Assembly (NCBI GenBank): GCA_945870455.1
Contig: CAMBSL010000028.1
Span: 1 to 36,824, forward strand
Source: Pirellula staleyi DSM 6068
GTDB taxonomy: Bacteria > Planctomycetota > Planctomycetia > Pirellulales > Pirellulaceae
DNA: 36,824 nucleotides
Direction: 5' to 3'
Positions 1 through 9,887 of this stretch are shown one piece after another. Position numbers and translations under genes: made by a program. Position 1 is the first letter of the stretch, and every line of letters begins with the position of its first letter. A model generated the notes under the pieces. It worked only from the letters and a program-made list of their open reading frames with translations. It was not told where the DNA came from and ran no database searches.

Positions 1-2355
1 AAGCTATCCGATCTGCGAGGGTTAATCTCACGCTTTGTCGTTAGCCAAGCCCTGATCATGCTTGCCATTTGGTTCGTGGCTTCCTTCTGGACTTTCGGCT
101 TAATCGATTATTTGCCAACCAAGTTTGGTTCGGCCGAATCACCACAGATCGTTCGTATCGTGATGCTTGGCTTGCTGGCAGGAATTTCGGTCTATTTGCT
201 TTACCGTTTCTTGTGGCAACTTTGGCGAGTGCATTGGTCGGATTCCTCGCTGGCGTTGCTGATTGAAAAGAAATATTCCGAGTTCCAAAGTTCGCTGGTG
301 ACTACGGTTCAAGCGGCGAGCCCGTCCGCCAACGTTGCATCCGATGAACACCCGCGTCGTTCAGGATTGCTTGAGCTCGCTCGCGAAAAAGCTTCGCAAC
401 AGATTGAATTGGTCGACGTCAACGATATTGTGCGATTCCGGCCTCTGCAAATGCAGCTCGTCGTTTTGGGTGTCTTGTTAGCCTTGAGTTGCATCGTGGC
501 GTTGAGCCAGCCAACGTGGACGGCTCACTGGGCCAAACGGTTGTTTGCGCTTTCGAATGTTCCATGGCCGCGTGCAACGGAACTCGGCGTGGACGGAGTC
601 GAAATGGACGTACCTACCTTCACAGGCCGCAATGTTCGACAACGCTACATGGTCAAGTTCCTCGATGGCGTTGCTTCGGTACCCAAAGGCCAGTCGTGTC
701 AACTCCGAACGTTTGCGAAGCTGTCGGGTAAGATTGTGCCTGAAGTCTGCACTGTCTACTACCAAGACACGGCCGGCAATCGAGGCCGCGCTAACATGCG
801 CCGTTTAGCACCTGAAAAGAAACAACAGTCGTTTGTTCTGGATGGACCGCCGTTGGAGTCGGTGAACGAATCCCTTTGGTTGAGCGTTGCTGGCGGCGAC
901 TCTCGCATTTCCAACCTCCAACTCAAAAGCGTCGATTCACCTCTCGTTTCGCTGATGCAGCTCGACGTCACGTACCCTGAATACTTGCAACGCTCTACCA
1001 AAACCACCTGGGGGCATGAGTCCGTTCCTTATCGAATAGGGTCGCGTTTGCCACAAGGCACGCAACTCGATCTAGTCGTCCAAACCAACAAGCCTGTCGA
1101 TCGCTGCGAATATGTTATCGTGCGTTCAGGAGATAACAAAGAAAAAGCGGATTTGCCAGAAGAGACGCTCACGATTCCATCTGGAACCTCCGAATTTCGG
1201 CTTCCCATCGGAACGCTCGATAGCAATGTGATGATCGAGCTTCGACTATGGGGATCGGATGGAATCTGCTCCACTCGAGTGCAGCAATATGTTGTTTCAA
1301 CCATCACCGACCAACCTCCACAAGTCGACTTGGTCCTACAAGGAATCGGTACAGCCATTACGGAAAACGCGGTGTTACCCGTTTCCGGCAAAATCAAAGA
1401 TGATTACGACGTCAAACAAGCATGGCTAGAAACCGTCTTGGACGAAAACGAACCGAGTAGAACGTCGTTGAATGTCCAAAGCGATGGCAAGGCCACAAGC
1501 CAAATTGACCTAAAAGCCATGCGAGATAGCGGCCAACTTGTCGCCAAGGTCGGTTCAACGCTTGGGCTCACGTTAGCGGCCGAGGACTACTTGGATCTTT
1601 CAAGCCAACCACACGTGGGGCGAGCAAGTCCTATTCAGCTTGGAATCGTTACGCCGGACCAGTTGCTCATTATGCTGGAACGTCGTGAGCTTGCCATGCG
1701 ATCTCGTTTAGAGCAGATTATCGGTGAGCTTTCGCAAATGCGAGACTTGATGTTGAATATCCAAAAGGCGAACCAAGCCGATGGCACCAACGCAGCTACG
1801 AAGGACTTGCAAGCCGATACAACCGCACCGCCAAGTGAGTCGGACGACCCGCCCGACAGTCCCGTGGAGAACAGTTCGGACCGACAATTGCGAATGCAAA
1901 TGCTCAGATCCCAACAAGCTGCCGCTCAGATGACAAAATCGGAAGGAGAGCTTCGTGGGGTTGAAAAAGAGATTTATCAAATCAATCAAGAACTCATCAA
2001 TAACCGCATCGATAGCGCCGATCGTCGAACGCGTTTAGAGGACAAAATTCGCAAGCCGCTGCTCGTTGTACTGGACCAAATGTGGCAGCCTATGGCGACC
2101 GATATTCTATCGATTGAGAAATCGTATTCAGGGACCGTGCAACCCGACGACAGCTTGATTGAACTCCTCCCAAACTCCATTTCGAAAAATAACGCAATTA
2201 TCTCCGCTTTAACGGCGATTCTAAATGACATGATCAACATTCAGGACTTCAATGAGGTTGTCGATATGGTTCGCGGCATGCTAGACGATCAAAACAAAGT
2301 TCTGGACAAGACCAAGCAGGAACAGAAAAAACAGTTGTTGGATTTACTAAAATGA
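1..2355 (+). CDS. Large membrane-anchored protein, DUF4175-like (5' end outside window)
   Basis: The reading frame is open from the first base, so the true start lies upstream; an internal ATG at 58 falls inside what looks like the first membrane segment. 784 residues are visible. There are hydrophobic segments at about residues 18-40, 50-72 and 150-172, then a long region of beta-rich extracytoplasmic character. After that come a predicted coiled coil (about 555-595), a Pro/Ser/Asp-rich linker (about 600-620) and a second charged helical region (about 625-670). This layout resembles the large DUF4175-like proteins of planctomycetes, which I recall near MoxR/DUF58/BatA-type genes; that context lies outside the window, so it is inference. 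The stop codon overlaps the next start in ATGA, implying translational coupling. Function unknown. Confidence 0.8.
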   Translation, partial: KLSDLRGLISRFVVSQALIMLAIWFVASFWTFGLIDYLPTKFGSAESPQIVRIVMLGLLAGISVYLLYRFLWQLWRVHWSDSSLALLIEKKYSEFQSSLVTTVQAASPSANVASDEHPRRSGLLELAREKASQQIELVDVNDIVRFRPLQMQLVVLGVLLALSCIVALSQPTWTAHWAKRLFALSNVPWPRATELGVDGVEMDVPTFTGRNVRQRYMVKFLDGVASVPKGQSCQLRTFAKLSGKIVPEVCTVYYQDTAGNRGRANMRRLAPEKKQQSFVLDGPPLESVNESLWLSVAGGDSRISNLQLKSVDSPLVSLMQLDVTYPEYLQRSTKTTWGHESVPYRIGSRLPQGTQLDLVVQTNKPVDRCEYVIVRSGDNKEKADLPEETLTIPSGTSEFRLPIGTLDSNVMIELRLWGSDGICSTRVQQYVVSTITDQPPQVDLVLQGIGTAITENAVLPVSGKIKDDYDVKQAWLETVLDENEPSRTSLNVQSDGKATSQIDLKAMRDSGQLVAKVGSTLGLTLAAEDYLDLSSQPHVGRASPIQLGIVTPDQLLIMLERRELAMRSRLEQIIGELSQMRDLMLNIQKANQADGTNAATKDLQADTTAPPSESDDPPDSPVENSSDRQLRMQMLRSQQAAAQMTKSEGELRGVEKEIYQINQELINNRIDSADRRTRLEDKIRKPLLVVLDQMWQPMATDILSIEKSYSGTVQPDDSLIELLPNSISKNNAIISALTAILNDMINIQDFNEVVDMVRGMLDDQNKVLDKTKQEQKKQLLDLLK

Positions 2356-4382
2356 TAACTTTCCGTTCACTCACACAACTTTTCGGTTGGCCGCTCCGCG
2401 TCGTTTCGCTTGCGACGATTGCAATTGGATCAATCGCAGTTCTTGCGATCGTCCTTGGAGGTCGCCCACTCGAAGCTCAAGAAAAAAAACCGACGACTGA
2501 AAATGTTCGAGAACTCGAACAGCAACAGAAACAATTGGCTCGGCGATTCGGTCAGCTTGAGGAACTGTTGATTCGCATGAGCGAACTGGAAGCGGCCGCA
2601 AACCCAACCCGCGCAGGCTTGCTGTTGCAGGCTGCCCAAATGAGCAAACAGCTCGCAACCTTGCAGCGATTGAGCGTGGCGGGCGATTTGCTGTCGCAGG
2701 GGAAATTTACGCGAGCCATTCAAGAGCAAGAAGCGGGTCGCGAGAACCTCAAGAAATTATTGGAATTGCTCCAAAGCGAGAATCGCTCGACGCGTTTGCG
2801 CGACGAACGAGCGAGACTAGAAGACATTCAAAAGGAAATTCGCCGTCTCGAACAAATCCAACGCGGCCAAACCGCTCGCACCGAAGCCGGGCAAGACATG
2901 AAGCAAGCCGCCACCGATCAAAAAGATATCAAGGAACAGGTCGAGAAAATTGCCTCCGATTTAAATCAAGGCAAACCAGATGAATCAGAATCGGACGAAT
3001 CAAAACAGGGAGAACCAAAGTCGAGCGAGCAGGACAAACCAAAAAACCCAGACGACAAGAATCAGACAGACAAGCCAGCGGATGATGCCAAGAAGCCCAA
3101 CGAGGGTCCATCGAAAGAATCTCAAAACGGCGACAACAAGGACAGCAAGGACAGCAAGGACAGCAAGGACAGCAAGGACGGCAAGGACAGCAAGGACAGC
3201 GATGCCTTGAACAAAGAATCGAATCCAACCGACAAGCCCAACAGCGACATGCCCAACAGCGACATGCCCAACGAAGACAAGGCGAACGAAGACAAGGCGC
3301 CCGACAAGAAACCGACGGATGGAAAACCGTCCGATCAGAAACCATCGGACAGCAAAAAAGAGAACGAAAAAAAGGATAAAGCAGACAACGAGAAAAAATC
3401 CTCGAAACCGTCCGACGCCAAAGACTCCAAAGACGCCAAAGACTCAGAGTCCAACGAGCAAAAAGAATCGGAATCGCAAGAGACGTCGGAATCCTCTGAC
3501 TCTTCCAAACAAAAGGAGCAGCCCAAGCCTGAGTCGCGTGAGGACAAGGCCAAAAAGAGAGTTCAATCCGCCAAAAAACGGATGGAAAAAGCGCAAGAGA
3601 ATCTTGAGAGAGAAAAACGAGAAGACGCCGTCGTCGAACAGCGCGAAGCAGAACGCGAACTTCGGGAAGCCATTGAGGAGCTAGAAAAAATCCTGCGACA
3701 GCTTCGCGAGGAAGAGATCGAGCGTTCGCTGGTCGACGTCGAAACTCGATTGCGCAAAATGGTCGATCTTCAACGCACCGTTCGCGAGCAAACCGAACAA
3801 CTCTCTAACCTAACAGGCGATCTCAAGGACCGAACACTCGAGATCAATGCCAACAAATTGTCGATTGAACAGACCAAAGTGGTGATGGAGGGTCAGCGAG
3901 CCCTGCTTTTGTTGCAGGACGAGGGATCGAGCACCGCGTTTCCGGAAGCCCTCGAGCAAGTCAATAGCGACGCGCAAATTGTTGCCAAGCGACTGACGCA
4001 AGCCAATGTTTCCGCGTCAACGCTTGTGATCGAGGATGAGATCATCGGGGCCCTTGAGGAAATGCTCGACTCTTTGAAGCAAGTTCAAAAAAAGCGTGAA
4101 GAAAAGAAGCAACAACAACAACAACAGCAACAACAGCAACAGCAGGGCGAAAAGGAAGAGCCGTTGGTCGATTCGATCTCGGAATTGAAATTGCTAAAGA
4201 CGCTGCAATTGCGAGTCAATCGTCGTACCCAATCGATGGCCAAACAAACCGACAACCAAGAAGATGTCGTCGGCCAAATTGCCGACCCGAGTCTGCTTGG
4301 TGAACTGGCGGAATTGGCGACGCGACAGCAAAAAATTCACGAGGTAACTCGAGATATTCTTTTAAAGGCAGCCAAGGACTAG
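2352..4382 (+). CDS. Coiled-coil protein with charged Lys/Asp/Ser repeats and a poly-Gln run
   Basis: 676 aa, starting at the ATG that overlaps the previous stop by 4 bp. A hydrophobic segment at about residues 15-37 is a signal anchor or signal peptide. Residues about 47-200 are Gln/Glu/Arg-rich coiled coil. Residues about 205-395 are a highly charged, low-complexity linker with seven KDS/KDG units and NSDMP/NEDK repeats. Residues about 395-500 are a second long coiled coil, followed by 12 consecutive glutamines near residue 587 and a helical C-terminus. No enzymatic motif is visible. Coupling to the upstream membrane protein suggests the two products act together at the membrane or in the periplasm. 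The linker lacks features of any named domain, and repeat number probably varies between strains. Confidence 0.8.
   Translation: MITFRSLTQLFGWPLRVVSLATIAIGSIAVLAIVLGGRPLEAQEKKPTTENVRELEQQQKQLARRFGQLEELLIRMSELEAAANPTRAGLLLQAAQMSKQLATLQRLSVAGDLLSQGKFTRAIQEQEAGRENLKKLLELLQSENRSTRLRDERARLEDIQKEIRRLEQIQRGQTARTEAGQDMKQAATDQKDIKEQVEKIASDLNQGKPDESESDESKQGEPKSSEQDKPKNPDDKNQTDKPADDAKKPNEGPSKESQNGDNKDSKDSKDSKDSKDGKDSKDSDALNKESNPTDKPNSDMPNSDMPNEDKANEDKAPDKKPTDGKPSDQKPSDSKKENEKKDKADNEKKSSKPSDAKDSKDAKDSESNEQKESESQETSESSDSSKQKEQPKPESREDKAKKRVQSAKKRMEKAQENLEREKREDAVVEQREAERELREAIEELEKILRQLREEEIERSLVDVETRLRKMVDLQRTVREQTEQLSNLTGDLKDRTLEINANKLSIEQTKVVMEGQRALLLLQDEGSSTAFPEALEQVNSDAQIVAKRLTQANVSASTLVIEDEIIGALEEMLDSLKQVQKKREEKKQQQQQQQQQQQQGEKEEPLVDSISELKLLKTLQLRVNRRTQSMAKQTDNQEDVVGQIADPSLLGELAELATRQQKIHEVTRDILLKAAKD
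3138..3200 (+). repeat. Seven tandem 9-bp units (AAGGACAGC) inside a CDS
   Basis: Seven consecutive copies of AAGGACAGC; the fifth reads AAGGACGGC. They encode Lys-Asp-Ser/Gly in frame, so copy-number change keeps the reading frame. 15-bp in-frame repeats encoding NSDMP follow from about 3237. Confidence 0.95.
4110..4145 (+). repeat. CAA/CAG microsatellite encoding 12 Gln
   Basis: Twelve glutamine codons in a row (CAA mixed with CAG) near the 3' end of the coiled-coil gene. The tract is in frame, so slippage would change only the length of the Gln run. Confidence 0.95.
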
Positions 4383-4397
4383 CATGAAGGGAACGAT

Positions 4398-4451
4398 CCC
4401 TGGGATAAACCCAGGGGCATTCGATTCATGCCGCTGGCTTCACGCCAGTGG
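4398..4451. repeat. Two adjacent hairpins, intergenic palindromic element
   Basis: CCCTGGG (4398-4404) and CCCAGGG (4410-4416) form a 7-bp stem around ATAAA. CCGCTGGC (4431-4438) and GCCAGTGG (4444-4451) form an 8-bp stem with one wobble around TTCAC. The pair fills the gap after the coiled-coil gene. Neither hairpin is followed by a T tract, so this looks more like a dispersed palindromic repeat than a classic terminator, although it could still end transcription. Confidence 0.6.
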
Positions 4452-4538
4452 TAATTGACCTTCGTCCTAGCGCAAGCTTTTCTATTTTCGGTACAATGTC
4501 GGTGTGATGGCAACGACGTTTTACCAAAGAGGATCGAA

Positions 4539-5021
4539 ATGAATAGTCGCGAAGCAATTAAGGTGTCTGTCGACACGGCAGACTTTGTATCGATGAGTTA
4601 CTTGAATGATTTGTCCGATGCCGACCTGTTCCATCGACCGCATCCGCTTTGCAATCACATCAACTGGCAAATCGGCCACTTGGTGACTAGCGAACACAAT
4701 ATGCTCTCAGGTATCGTGGCGAGTGGTATGCCCGCGCTGCCGGAGGGGTTCGCCGCCAAGTACTCGAAAGAAACGGGAGTGTCTGACGATCCTGCTTTGT
4801 TTTCATCCAAAGAAGAGCTCATGTCCACGTACAAGGCGCAGCGTGCGGCCATGCTATCCGCTCTGGAGGGAATGAGCGACAGTCAATTGGACGCCGCGAC
4901 AGGTGTCGACTATGCACCTACCGTCGGCGCGATGTTGGCTATGCAGGGTAGTCATTGGCTCATGCATTGCGGCCAATGGGTAGTTGTTCGCCGAATGCTC
5001 GGCAAGCCGATTGTGGTGTAA
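4539..5021 (+). CDS. DinB-superfamily four-helix protein
   Basis: 160 aa from ATG 4539, chosen because AAGAGG lies just upstream at normal spacing; a longer frame from 4455 has no such site. Typical DinB/YfiT layout: helix 2 carries WQIGHL with His47, and a late helix carries SHWLMH with His139 and His143 in an HxxxH pattern. Together these match the three-histidine metal site of the family. The C-terminus (GQWVVVRRMLGKP) is also typical. Family members include metal-dependent thiol transferases and many proteins of unknown substrate, so the reaction cannot be named. A TACAAT box at 4492-4497 could be a -10 element, but no good -35 is visible. The gene is transcribed alone and converges on the DUF1501 gene. 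Confidence 0.8.
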   Translation: MNSREAIKVSVDTADFVSMSYLNDLSDADLFHRPHPLCNHINWQIGHLVTSEHNMLSGIVASGMPALPEGFAAKYSKETGVSDDPALFSSKEELMSTYKAQRAAMLSALEGMSDSQLDAATGVDYAPTVGAMLAMQGSHWLMHCGQWVVVRRMLGKPIVV

Positions 5022-5054
5022 TTGGTTGCGGGTATTCGCAACTTCGAAGCGACT

Positions 5055-5093
5055 GCAGCCGCTGAATTGACACGCTTACTTTTCAGCGGTTGC
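5055..5093. terminator. Hairpin between convergent genes, likely bidirectional terminator
   Basis: GCAGCCGCTGAA (5055-5066) pairs with TTCAGCGGTTGC (5082-5093) over 12 bp with one G-T wobble. A smaller hairpin, GTTGCG/CGCAAC at 5025-5042, precedes it. Both lie between the convergent DinB and DUF1501 genes. T tracts are weak, so assignment rests on stem strength and position. Confidence 0.5.
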
Positions 5094-5098
5094 GGAGA

Positions 5099-6592
5099 CT
5101 ACGCAAGCCAACGGTGCATCACTTTGCCGCCGACGTCCGTCAGCCGGAAGTCACGGCCTTGGTTGCGATGCGTCAACTTGAGGTGGTCTAGCCCGAATAA
5201 ATGAAGCATGGTCGCATGCAAATCGTTCATATGAACCGGGTCTTGCGTAACTCCCCATCCGATCTCATCGGTCGCGCCGTATACCTGCCCGCCTTGAATG
5301 CCTCCACCTGCCATCCATAGAGTAAATGCAATTGGATGATGATCGCGGCCCGTGTTGGCATCGCGGCCAGAGCGGTTTTCGCCAAGAGGCGTGCGACCGA
5401 ACTCTGCCCCCCAGACGACCAGCGTGCTGTCAAGTAGCCCTCGTTGTTTGAGATCCTTCAATAGAGCGGCTACAGGTTGGTCAACGACCCAACTGTTGTA
5501 TCGCAGGTCTTGTTCCAAATCGCTATGCTGATCCCAAGCTTCATATACGATGTTGACGAAACGTACGCCGCGCTCGACCATGCGGCGAGCCAACAAACAG
5601 TTCCTCGCAAACGACAAATGCGCATTGGCAACATTTCCGCGACCGGTTGCCTGCGGGTGTTGCGGGCGATCGATGCCATATGCTGCCTGTGTCGTGGCCG
5701 ATTCGCCTTGGATATCGATCAATTCCGGAGCCGAGGATTGCATTCGAAATGCCAATTCGTAGCTTGCAATGCGACTCGCAATCTCTGGATCTCGCATCAC
5801 GTCATATCGACTCTCGTTGAGCGATTTAAGAGTATCTAGTCCGCGGCGTTGAAGCTCCGGTGGCAAACCATCCGGATTCGATAGGTTCAGCACCGGTTCG
5901 CCTTCGCTCCGAAACAAAACACCAGCATAGTGCGACGGCAAGAAACCACTTGACCATAGCGATGCTCCTCCACTCGAACCGCGTCCACTGGTCAGCACGA
6001 CATAACCAGGCAAATTCTCGGACTCCGATCCCAATCCATACGTTAACCAACTCCCCGTGGTCGGCAAGCCAAACGTGGCGCGGCCGCAACTCAACAGCAA
6101 CTGACCTGGATGATGATTGAATTGCTCGGAATGCATCGAACGTATCATTAAAATATCGTCGGCACAGGTTGCAATGTTGGGCAGAAAATCTGAAAAATCC
6201 ATTCCGCATTGCCCATGCTTGGACCACTTTCGCGGTGAACCCAGCAACACAGCCGAATCCTTCTTGATGAAAGCAAACCGAACCTTTTCCAGCATTTCGC
6301 TCGGCAGCGGCTTGCCATGCAGCTCGTTCAGCTTGGGCTTGGGATCAAACAGATCAAGTTGTGAAGGCGCCCCAGCCTGCAACAAGAATATGCAGTTCTT
6401 GGCTTTGGGAGCAAAATGGGGCGGCTTGACGGAAAGTGGATTGGTAGCCGCAGCGCTATCTGCAGCCCAAACACGCGAGCCAACCCCGTCTGAGCTGAGC
6501 ATGGCCCCTAACGCAGCCAAGCCCAAACCGCTAGCCGACGAGGTAAGGAAATCTCGACGAGAACGTTCTATCGCACGTTGATATTCTGTCAT
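5099..6592 (-). CDS. DUF1501 family protein, Tat-exported, sulfatase-like fold
   Basis: 497 aa from ATG 6592, which follows the upstream stop by 10 bp. A start at 6625 would add 11 residues and overlap the upstream gene by 23 bp; neither has a strong ribosome site. The N-terminus carries a twin-arginine signal (SRRDFL at residues 11-16 followed by a Gly/Ala/Leu-rich segment), so the protein is exported folded. The body matches DUF1501: LLQAGAPSQLDLFDPKP near the start, HHPGQ in the middle, and WGAEFGRTP with GRDHHP toward the end. The family belongs to the alkaline phosphatase/sulfatase-like superfamily. In planctomycetes it is commonly paired with a PSCyt1/DUF1549/DUF1553 gene, as here. The substrate is unknown; polysaccharide degradation is often suggested. 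Confidence 0.9.
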   Translation of the reverse strand: MTEYQRAIERSRRDFLTSSASGLGLAALGAMLSSDGVGSRVWAADSAAATNPLSVKPPHFAPKAKNCIFLLQAGAPSQLDLFDPKPKLNELHGKPLPSEMLEKVRFAFIKKDSAVLLGSPRKWSKHGQCGMDFSDFLPNIATCADDILMIRSMHSEQFNHHPGQLLLSCGRATFGLPTTGSWLTYGLGSESENLPGYVVLTSGRGSSGGASLWSSGFLPSHYAGVLFRSEGEPVLNLSNPDGLPPELQRRGLDTLKSLNESRYDVMRDPEIASRIASYELAFRMQSSAPELIDIQGESATTQAAYGIDRPQHPQATGRGNVANAHLSFARNCLLARRMVERGVRFVNIVYEAWDQHSDLEQDLRYNSWVVDQPVAALLKDLKQRGLLDSTLVVWGAEFGRTPLGENRSGRDANTGRDHHPIAFTLWMAGGGIQGGQVYGATDEIGWGVTQDPVHMNDLHATMLHLFGLDHLKLTHRNQGRDFRLTDVGGKVMHRWLA

Positions 6593-6602
6593 GTTGGTTT
6601 GC

Positions 6603-9600
6603 CTATTCGCGTGTGATGAACTCATCTAAATTGATCAAAACTCTGGCCGTAGCAATCCAGGCTGCATTTTCGTACTGGGTGCCGCGTGCAAACTTGGAAC
6701 CGCCGATCAACTTCTTTGCTTCCTCGGGATGGTCGAGATACCATCGCTTGGTACTCGACAGGAGATCCGCCAATTCTCGCAGCTCATGGGCACTTGGCGG
6801 CCTCGAAACACAAAGACGAAATCCAAAAGCAAGCAGATCCGAATCGCCTTTGGAAACTGGCATGCCAAGAATTCGATTGGCCAGTCCACGAGCCGCATCG
6901 GAGAAAGACTCGTTATTGAGCGCGACCAAGGCTTGCAATGGCGTATTCGATTTGTTTCGGTCGACACAAACCAAGTTTGCATCCGGACAATCAAAGGTGA
7001 TCAGATTGGGATGCGGCGATGTTCGTTTAAAAAACGTATACATTCCACGTCGATACCGATCCACTCCTTCCGACACTTTCCATTTGAAGTTTCCTGCATA
7101 GCTCAATTCGGCGATGCCTGGCGGCAATGCAGGGAACACACTTGGGCCACCGATCTTACGAGCAAGCAAGCCCGCTGCATCCAAACTGATGTCGCGAACA
7201 ATCTCACCTTCGACTCGCAATCGATTTTGCCTTGTAAGCAGTTGGTTCTGTGGATCGCTATCGATCAAGTCGGAGCGAACCTTGGACGATTGTCGATAGG
7301 TGGCGGACATTACGATTTGTTTGATAAGTTTCTTGCGAGACCACGCTTGGCCACTTGGAGGGAGCGCGATGAAATGACGAGCGAGCCAATCGAGTAGCTC
7401 AGGATGCGTTGGCGGTTCGCCTCGAACACCAAAGTCATTGGCGGATTTGACCAAACCGGTTCCAAAGAGCAGGCGCCAAACGTGGTTGACAGTAACGCGA
7501 GGGACAATTGGATTGTCTGTTGACGCAAGCCATCGAGCAAGGTCGAGACGATCAAGTGTTCCGTCCGTTCGTCGCGGTTGAACAGTGGGGAGCGTCCCCA
7601 AACTCGCTGGCAAGACTTCCGAGTCTAAGAGCGGCTCTAAAAACTCGCCTCGACGTAGAACGAATGTTTTACGAGGATTTTTGACACGTTGAGCCAAAAC
7701 ACGCACAGACAGTTCCGGCTTTGAGGGTTCTTTCTTTTGAAGGTTTGCTAACGTCTCGACCAGTTTCTTGGTGCTGGGTGCAATGCTGCTAAAATGCTCA
7801 AGCAGCTCTTGTCGCTGCGAGTCGGTGCGTTCGGCGCTAGCGACCGACAGACTCTTGACAATGTTGGCAGGTAAGGTGATTTTAGGTTCTGTGCCAGATT
7901 GCAACGACAGCTTGAACCGGCCGATCGTATGTTGCTGTCCATATGCCTGAACAAGCCGGATGCGAACATAAAGGCCCTTGGAATCAAGCACTGGCTCAGT
8001 CAAGTGAAACTCGGCCCAATGGTCTTTTCCGTACGCAGGGCCGATCGCCCACCCCGTCTCGCGATCGTTGTCGAAGGCATTTTTAGCGAGCCAAGGTTTG
8101 TCGGCTTGCTCATGGTCCGCTTTCGCAGAATCGAATGCAAGCTTGCGGGCATTCGCAAAATCCTCCGTCTCGGAAACCTCAAAACCGATTTCGGTCAGAA
8201 CAAAGTTGCCGTGCTTTACGCGGCCTGGTCCCTTGGCTGGTAACGATTTATCCGCGAGGACATCCAGTCGGAGCGTGTCAAAAGATGCCCCCGAAGTTTT
8301 TCCAACGACCTTATAGGTCGCTTGCTCCGGGCTATTCCCGGACGCCAAGAACGAGCCATCCTTTTGATTCGTGAATGTGACTCCGTCCTCGTTGCTCACT
8401 TTTGGACTAAGCAAGAGGTCGCGCTGGAATGGATACTCGGAGGCCTGCTTGAGCAACTCTTTCGCGTCCGATTCCCAAGCGACTAAGTCCGGACCGAGCT
8501 TGCTTTGCTCAAGCTTCAAACTGGCCATGGCGGATGCCACCAATCGATCGTGTTCGGCTTTCGCTACTTCGTAAGCCTCAATGTCTTCGGCAGATTTCGG
8601 AACGACATGCGTTTGCTCATCGCCGTTATTAAAGAACGCAAAAAGCTGATAGTATTCACGCTGACTGATCGCATCGTATTTGTGCGAATGACAGCGTGCG
8701 CATCCAACCGTCAAACCAAGCCAAACCGCTCCAGTTGTTTCCGTGCGATCAAAACACGCCTCGACGCGAAACTGTTCTTGATCGGTGCCCCCCTCCGTGT
8801 TGGTTAACGTTTGCCGATGAAAAGCGGTTGCCAGCCGTTGCATGTCGGTAGCGTCGGGCAGTAAGTCCCCGGCCAATTGTTCGATCGTGAATTGGTCGAA
8901 TGGCATATCCTCATTGATCGAATCGATCACCCAATCTCGCCATCGATATGCATCGGGCCGAGGGTTGTCTTTTTCGTAACCATCGGAATCCGCGTAGCGA
9001 GCCATGTCGAGCCAATGACGGCCCCATCTCTCGCCAAAATGTGGCGAGTCTAGCATTCGATCCACCAACTCTTCGTAGGCATTCGATTGTGTATTGGAAA
9101 CGAACGCATCCAACTCGTCGATCGATGGTAACAAGCCGAGCAGATCCAAACTGACTCGGCGGATCAAGGTGGTACGATCGGCCTCGTCGGAAGGCTTGAG
9201 GCCGCGGGTCTCGAGTTTAGCAAGAACGAATTGATCGATCGGATTGATGGGCCAATCCTTGAGCTGGACAATGGGCGGAACATCGACACGGAGGGGTTGG
9301 TACGCCCAATGATTGTTTTTGTCCGCTGGTTGGGCATGCGAATCAGGCCAAACGGCTCCGCCATCGATCCACGCCCGAAGGACACCAATCTCTTCCGCAG
9401 AAAGCCGTTTACCCTCGGGAGGCATCACATGTTCGGGATCCGTTCCAGCAACGTAATCTATGAGTTTGCTCTGACCACTTTTGCTTGGCGTTATTGACTT
9501 ACCGGAATCCCCGCCCAACATGGCCTTGTCGCGCTGGTCGAGTCGCAAGCCCGATTCCTGCTTGTTTTTTCCATGGCAAGACCAACAGTGCTTTTCGAAA

Positions 9601-9737
9601 AGCGGCAAGACTTGGCTAACAAAATCAATACTGCCGTTTGCGGATGTTGCAGGTTCGTCTGCGTGGACCGATGGCAAGTGCGTGGATAGAAGTCCAACAG
9701 TGGCGATGAGGTAGGTCGAGACCGCAATTCGCAGCAT
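6603..9737 (-). CDS. Planctomycete cytochrome-type protein (PSCyt1 + DUF1549 + DUF1553)
   Basis: 1044 aa with a Sec-type signal peptide (about 1-26). A cytochrome-like PSCyt1 domain follows at about 40-130, with heme motif CWSCH at residues 51-55 and a distal MPPEGKRL segment. DUF1549 (PSCyt2) spans about 160-370 and carries a second CxxCH, CARCH at 346-350. Residues about 430-640 are an insert with the look of a beta-sandwich, carbohydrate-binding-like domain. DUF1553 (PSD1) spans about 700-1010, with NRLRVEGEIVRD and NTPLQALVALN. AAGGGA sits at suitable spacing before the ATG. The gene heads a two-gene operon with DUF1501. The two c-type heme sites imply a periplasmic redox role; the substrate is unknown. 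Confidence 0.93.
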   Translation of the reverse strand: MLRIAVSTYLIATVGLLSTHLPSVHADEPATSANGSIDFVSQVLPLFEKHCWSCHGKNKQESGLRLDQRDKAMLGGDSGKSITPSKSGQSKLIDYVAGTDPEHVMPPEGKRLSAEEIGVLRAWIDGGAVWPDSHAQPADKNNHWAYQPLRVDVPPIVQLKDWPINPIDQFVLAKLETRGLKPSDEADRTTLIRRVSLDLLGLLPSIDELDAFVSNTQSNAYEELVDRMLDSPHFGERWGRHWLDMARYADSDGYEKDNPRPDAYRWRDWVIDSINEDMPFDQFTIEQLAGDLLPDATDMQRLATAFHRQTLTNTEGGTDQEQFRVEACFDRTETTGAVWLGLTVGCARCHSHKYDAISQREYYQLFAFFNNGDEQTHVVPKSAEDIEAYEVAKAEHDRLVASAMASLKLEQSKLGPDLVAWESDAKELLKQASEYPFQRDLLLSPKVSNEDGVTFTNQKDGSFLASGNSPEQATYKVVGKTSGASFDTLRLDVLADKSLPAKGPGRVKHGNFVLTEIGFEVSETEDFANARKLAFDSAKADHEQADKPWLAKNAFDNDRETGWAIGPAYGKDHWAEFHLTEPVLDSKGLYVRIRLVQAYGQQHTIGRFKLSLQSGTEPKITLPANIVKSLSVASAERTDSQRQELLEHFSSIAPSTKKLVETLANLQKKEPSKPELSVRVLAQRVKNPRKTFVLRRGEFLEPLLDSEVLPASLGTLPTVQPRRTDGTLDRLDLARWLASTDNPIVPRVTVNHVWRLLFGTGLVKSANDFGVRGEPPTHPELLDWLARHFIALPPSGQAWSRKKLIKQIVMSATYRQSSKVRSDLIDSDPQNQLLTRQNRLRVEGEIVRDISLDAAGLLARKIGGPSVFPALPPGIAELSYAGNFKWKVSEGVDRYRRGMYTFFKRTSPHPNLITFDCPDANLVCVDRNKSNTPLQALVALNNESFSDAARGLANRILGMPVSKGDSDLLAFGFRLCVSRPPSAHELRELADLLSSTKRWYLDHPEEAKKLIGGSKFARGTQYENAAWIATARVLINLDEFITRE

Positions 9738-9805
9738 GGAATATTTTCCCTTGGTGTCGGGGGCAGGACTTGTGCGACGGAGGATCGGACAAGTAATAAC
9801 ACCCT

Positions 9806-9833
9806 ATCTTACTCGAACCGTGGTTGTGTTCAA
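9806..9833 (-). promoter_or_regulatory. Sigma-70-like promoter of the cytochrome/DUF1501 operon
   Basis: On the minus strand TTGAAC (9828-9833) and TAAGAT (9806-9811) are separated by 16 bp and lie about 70 bp upstream of the start at 9737. It is the best -35/-10 match in this gap. Confidence 0.45.
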
Positions 9834-9887
9834 AATGGCGATTCTTGCCTAACTTCACCTCGCACCAAGTGGCGTTGTCCAGCTAAT

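Noticed and set aside
2929..3345. Cys-rich minus-strand frame
   Set aside because: Antisense reading of the KDS-encoding tandem repeats.
4455..4538. 28-residue upstream extension of the DinB protein
   Set aside because: ATG 4539 has a good ribosome site and gives the usual family start; the extension covers the likely promoter region.
6729..7397. 222-codon plus-strand frame
   Set aside because: Antisense to the conserved DUF1553 region of the cytochrome-type gene.
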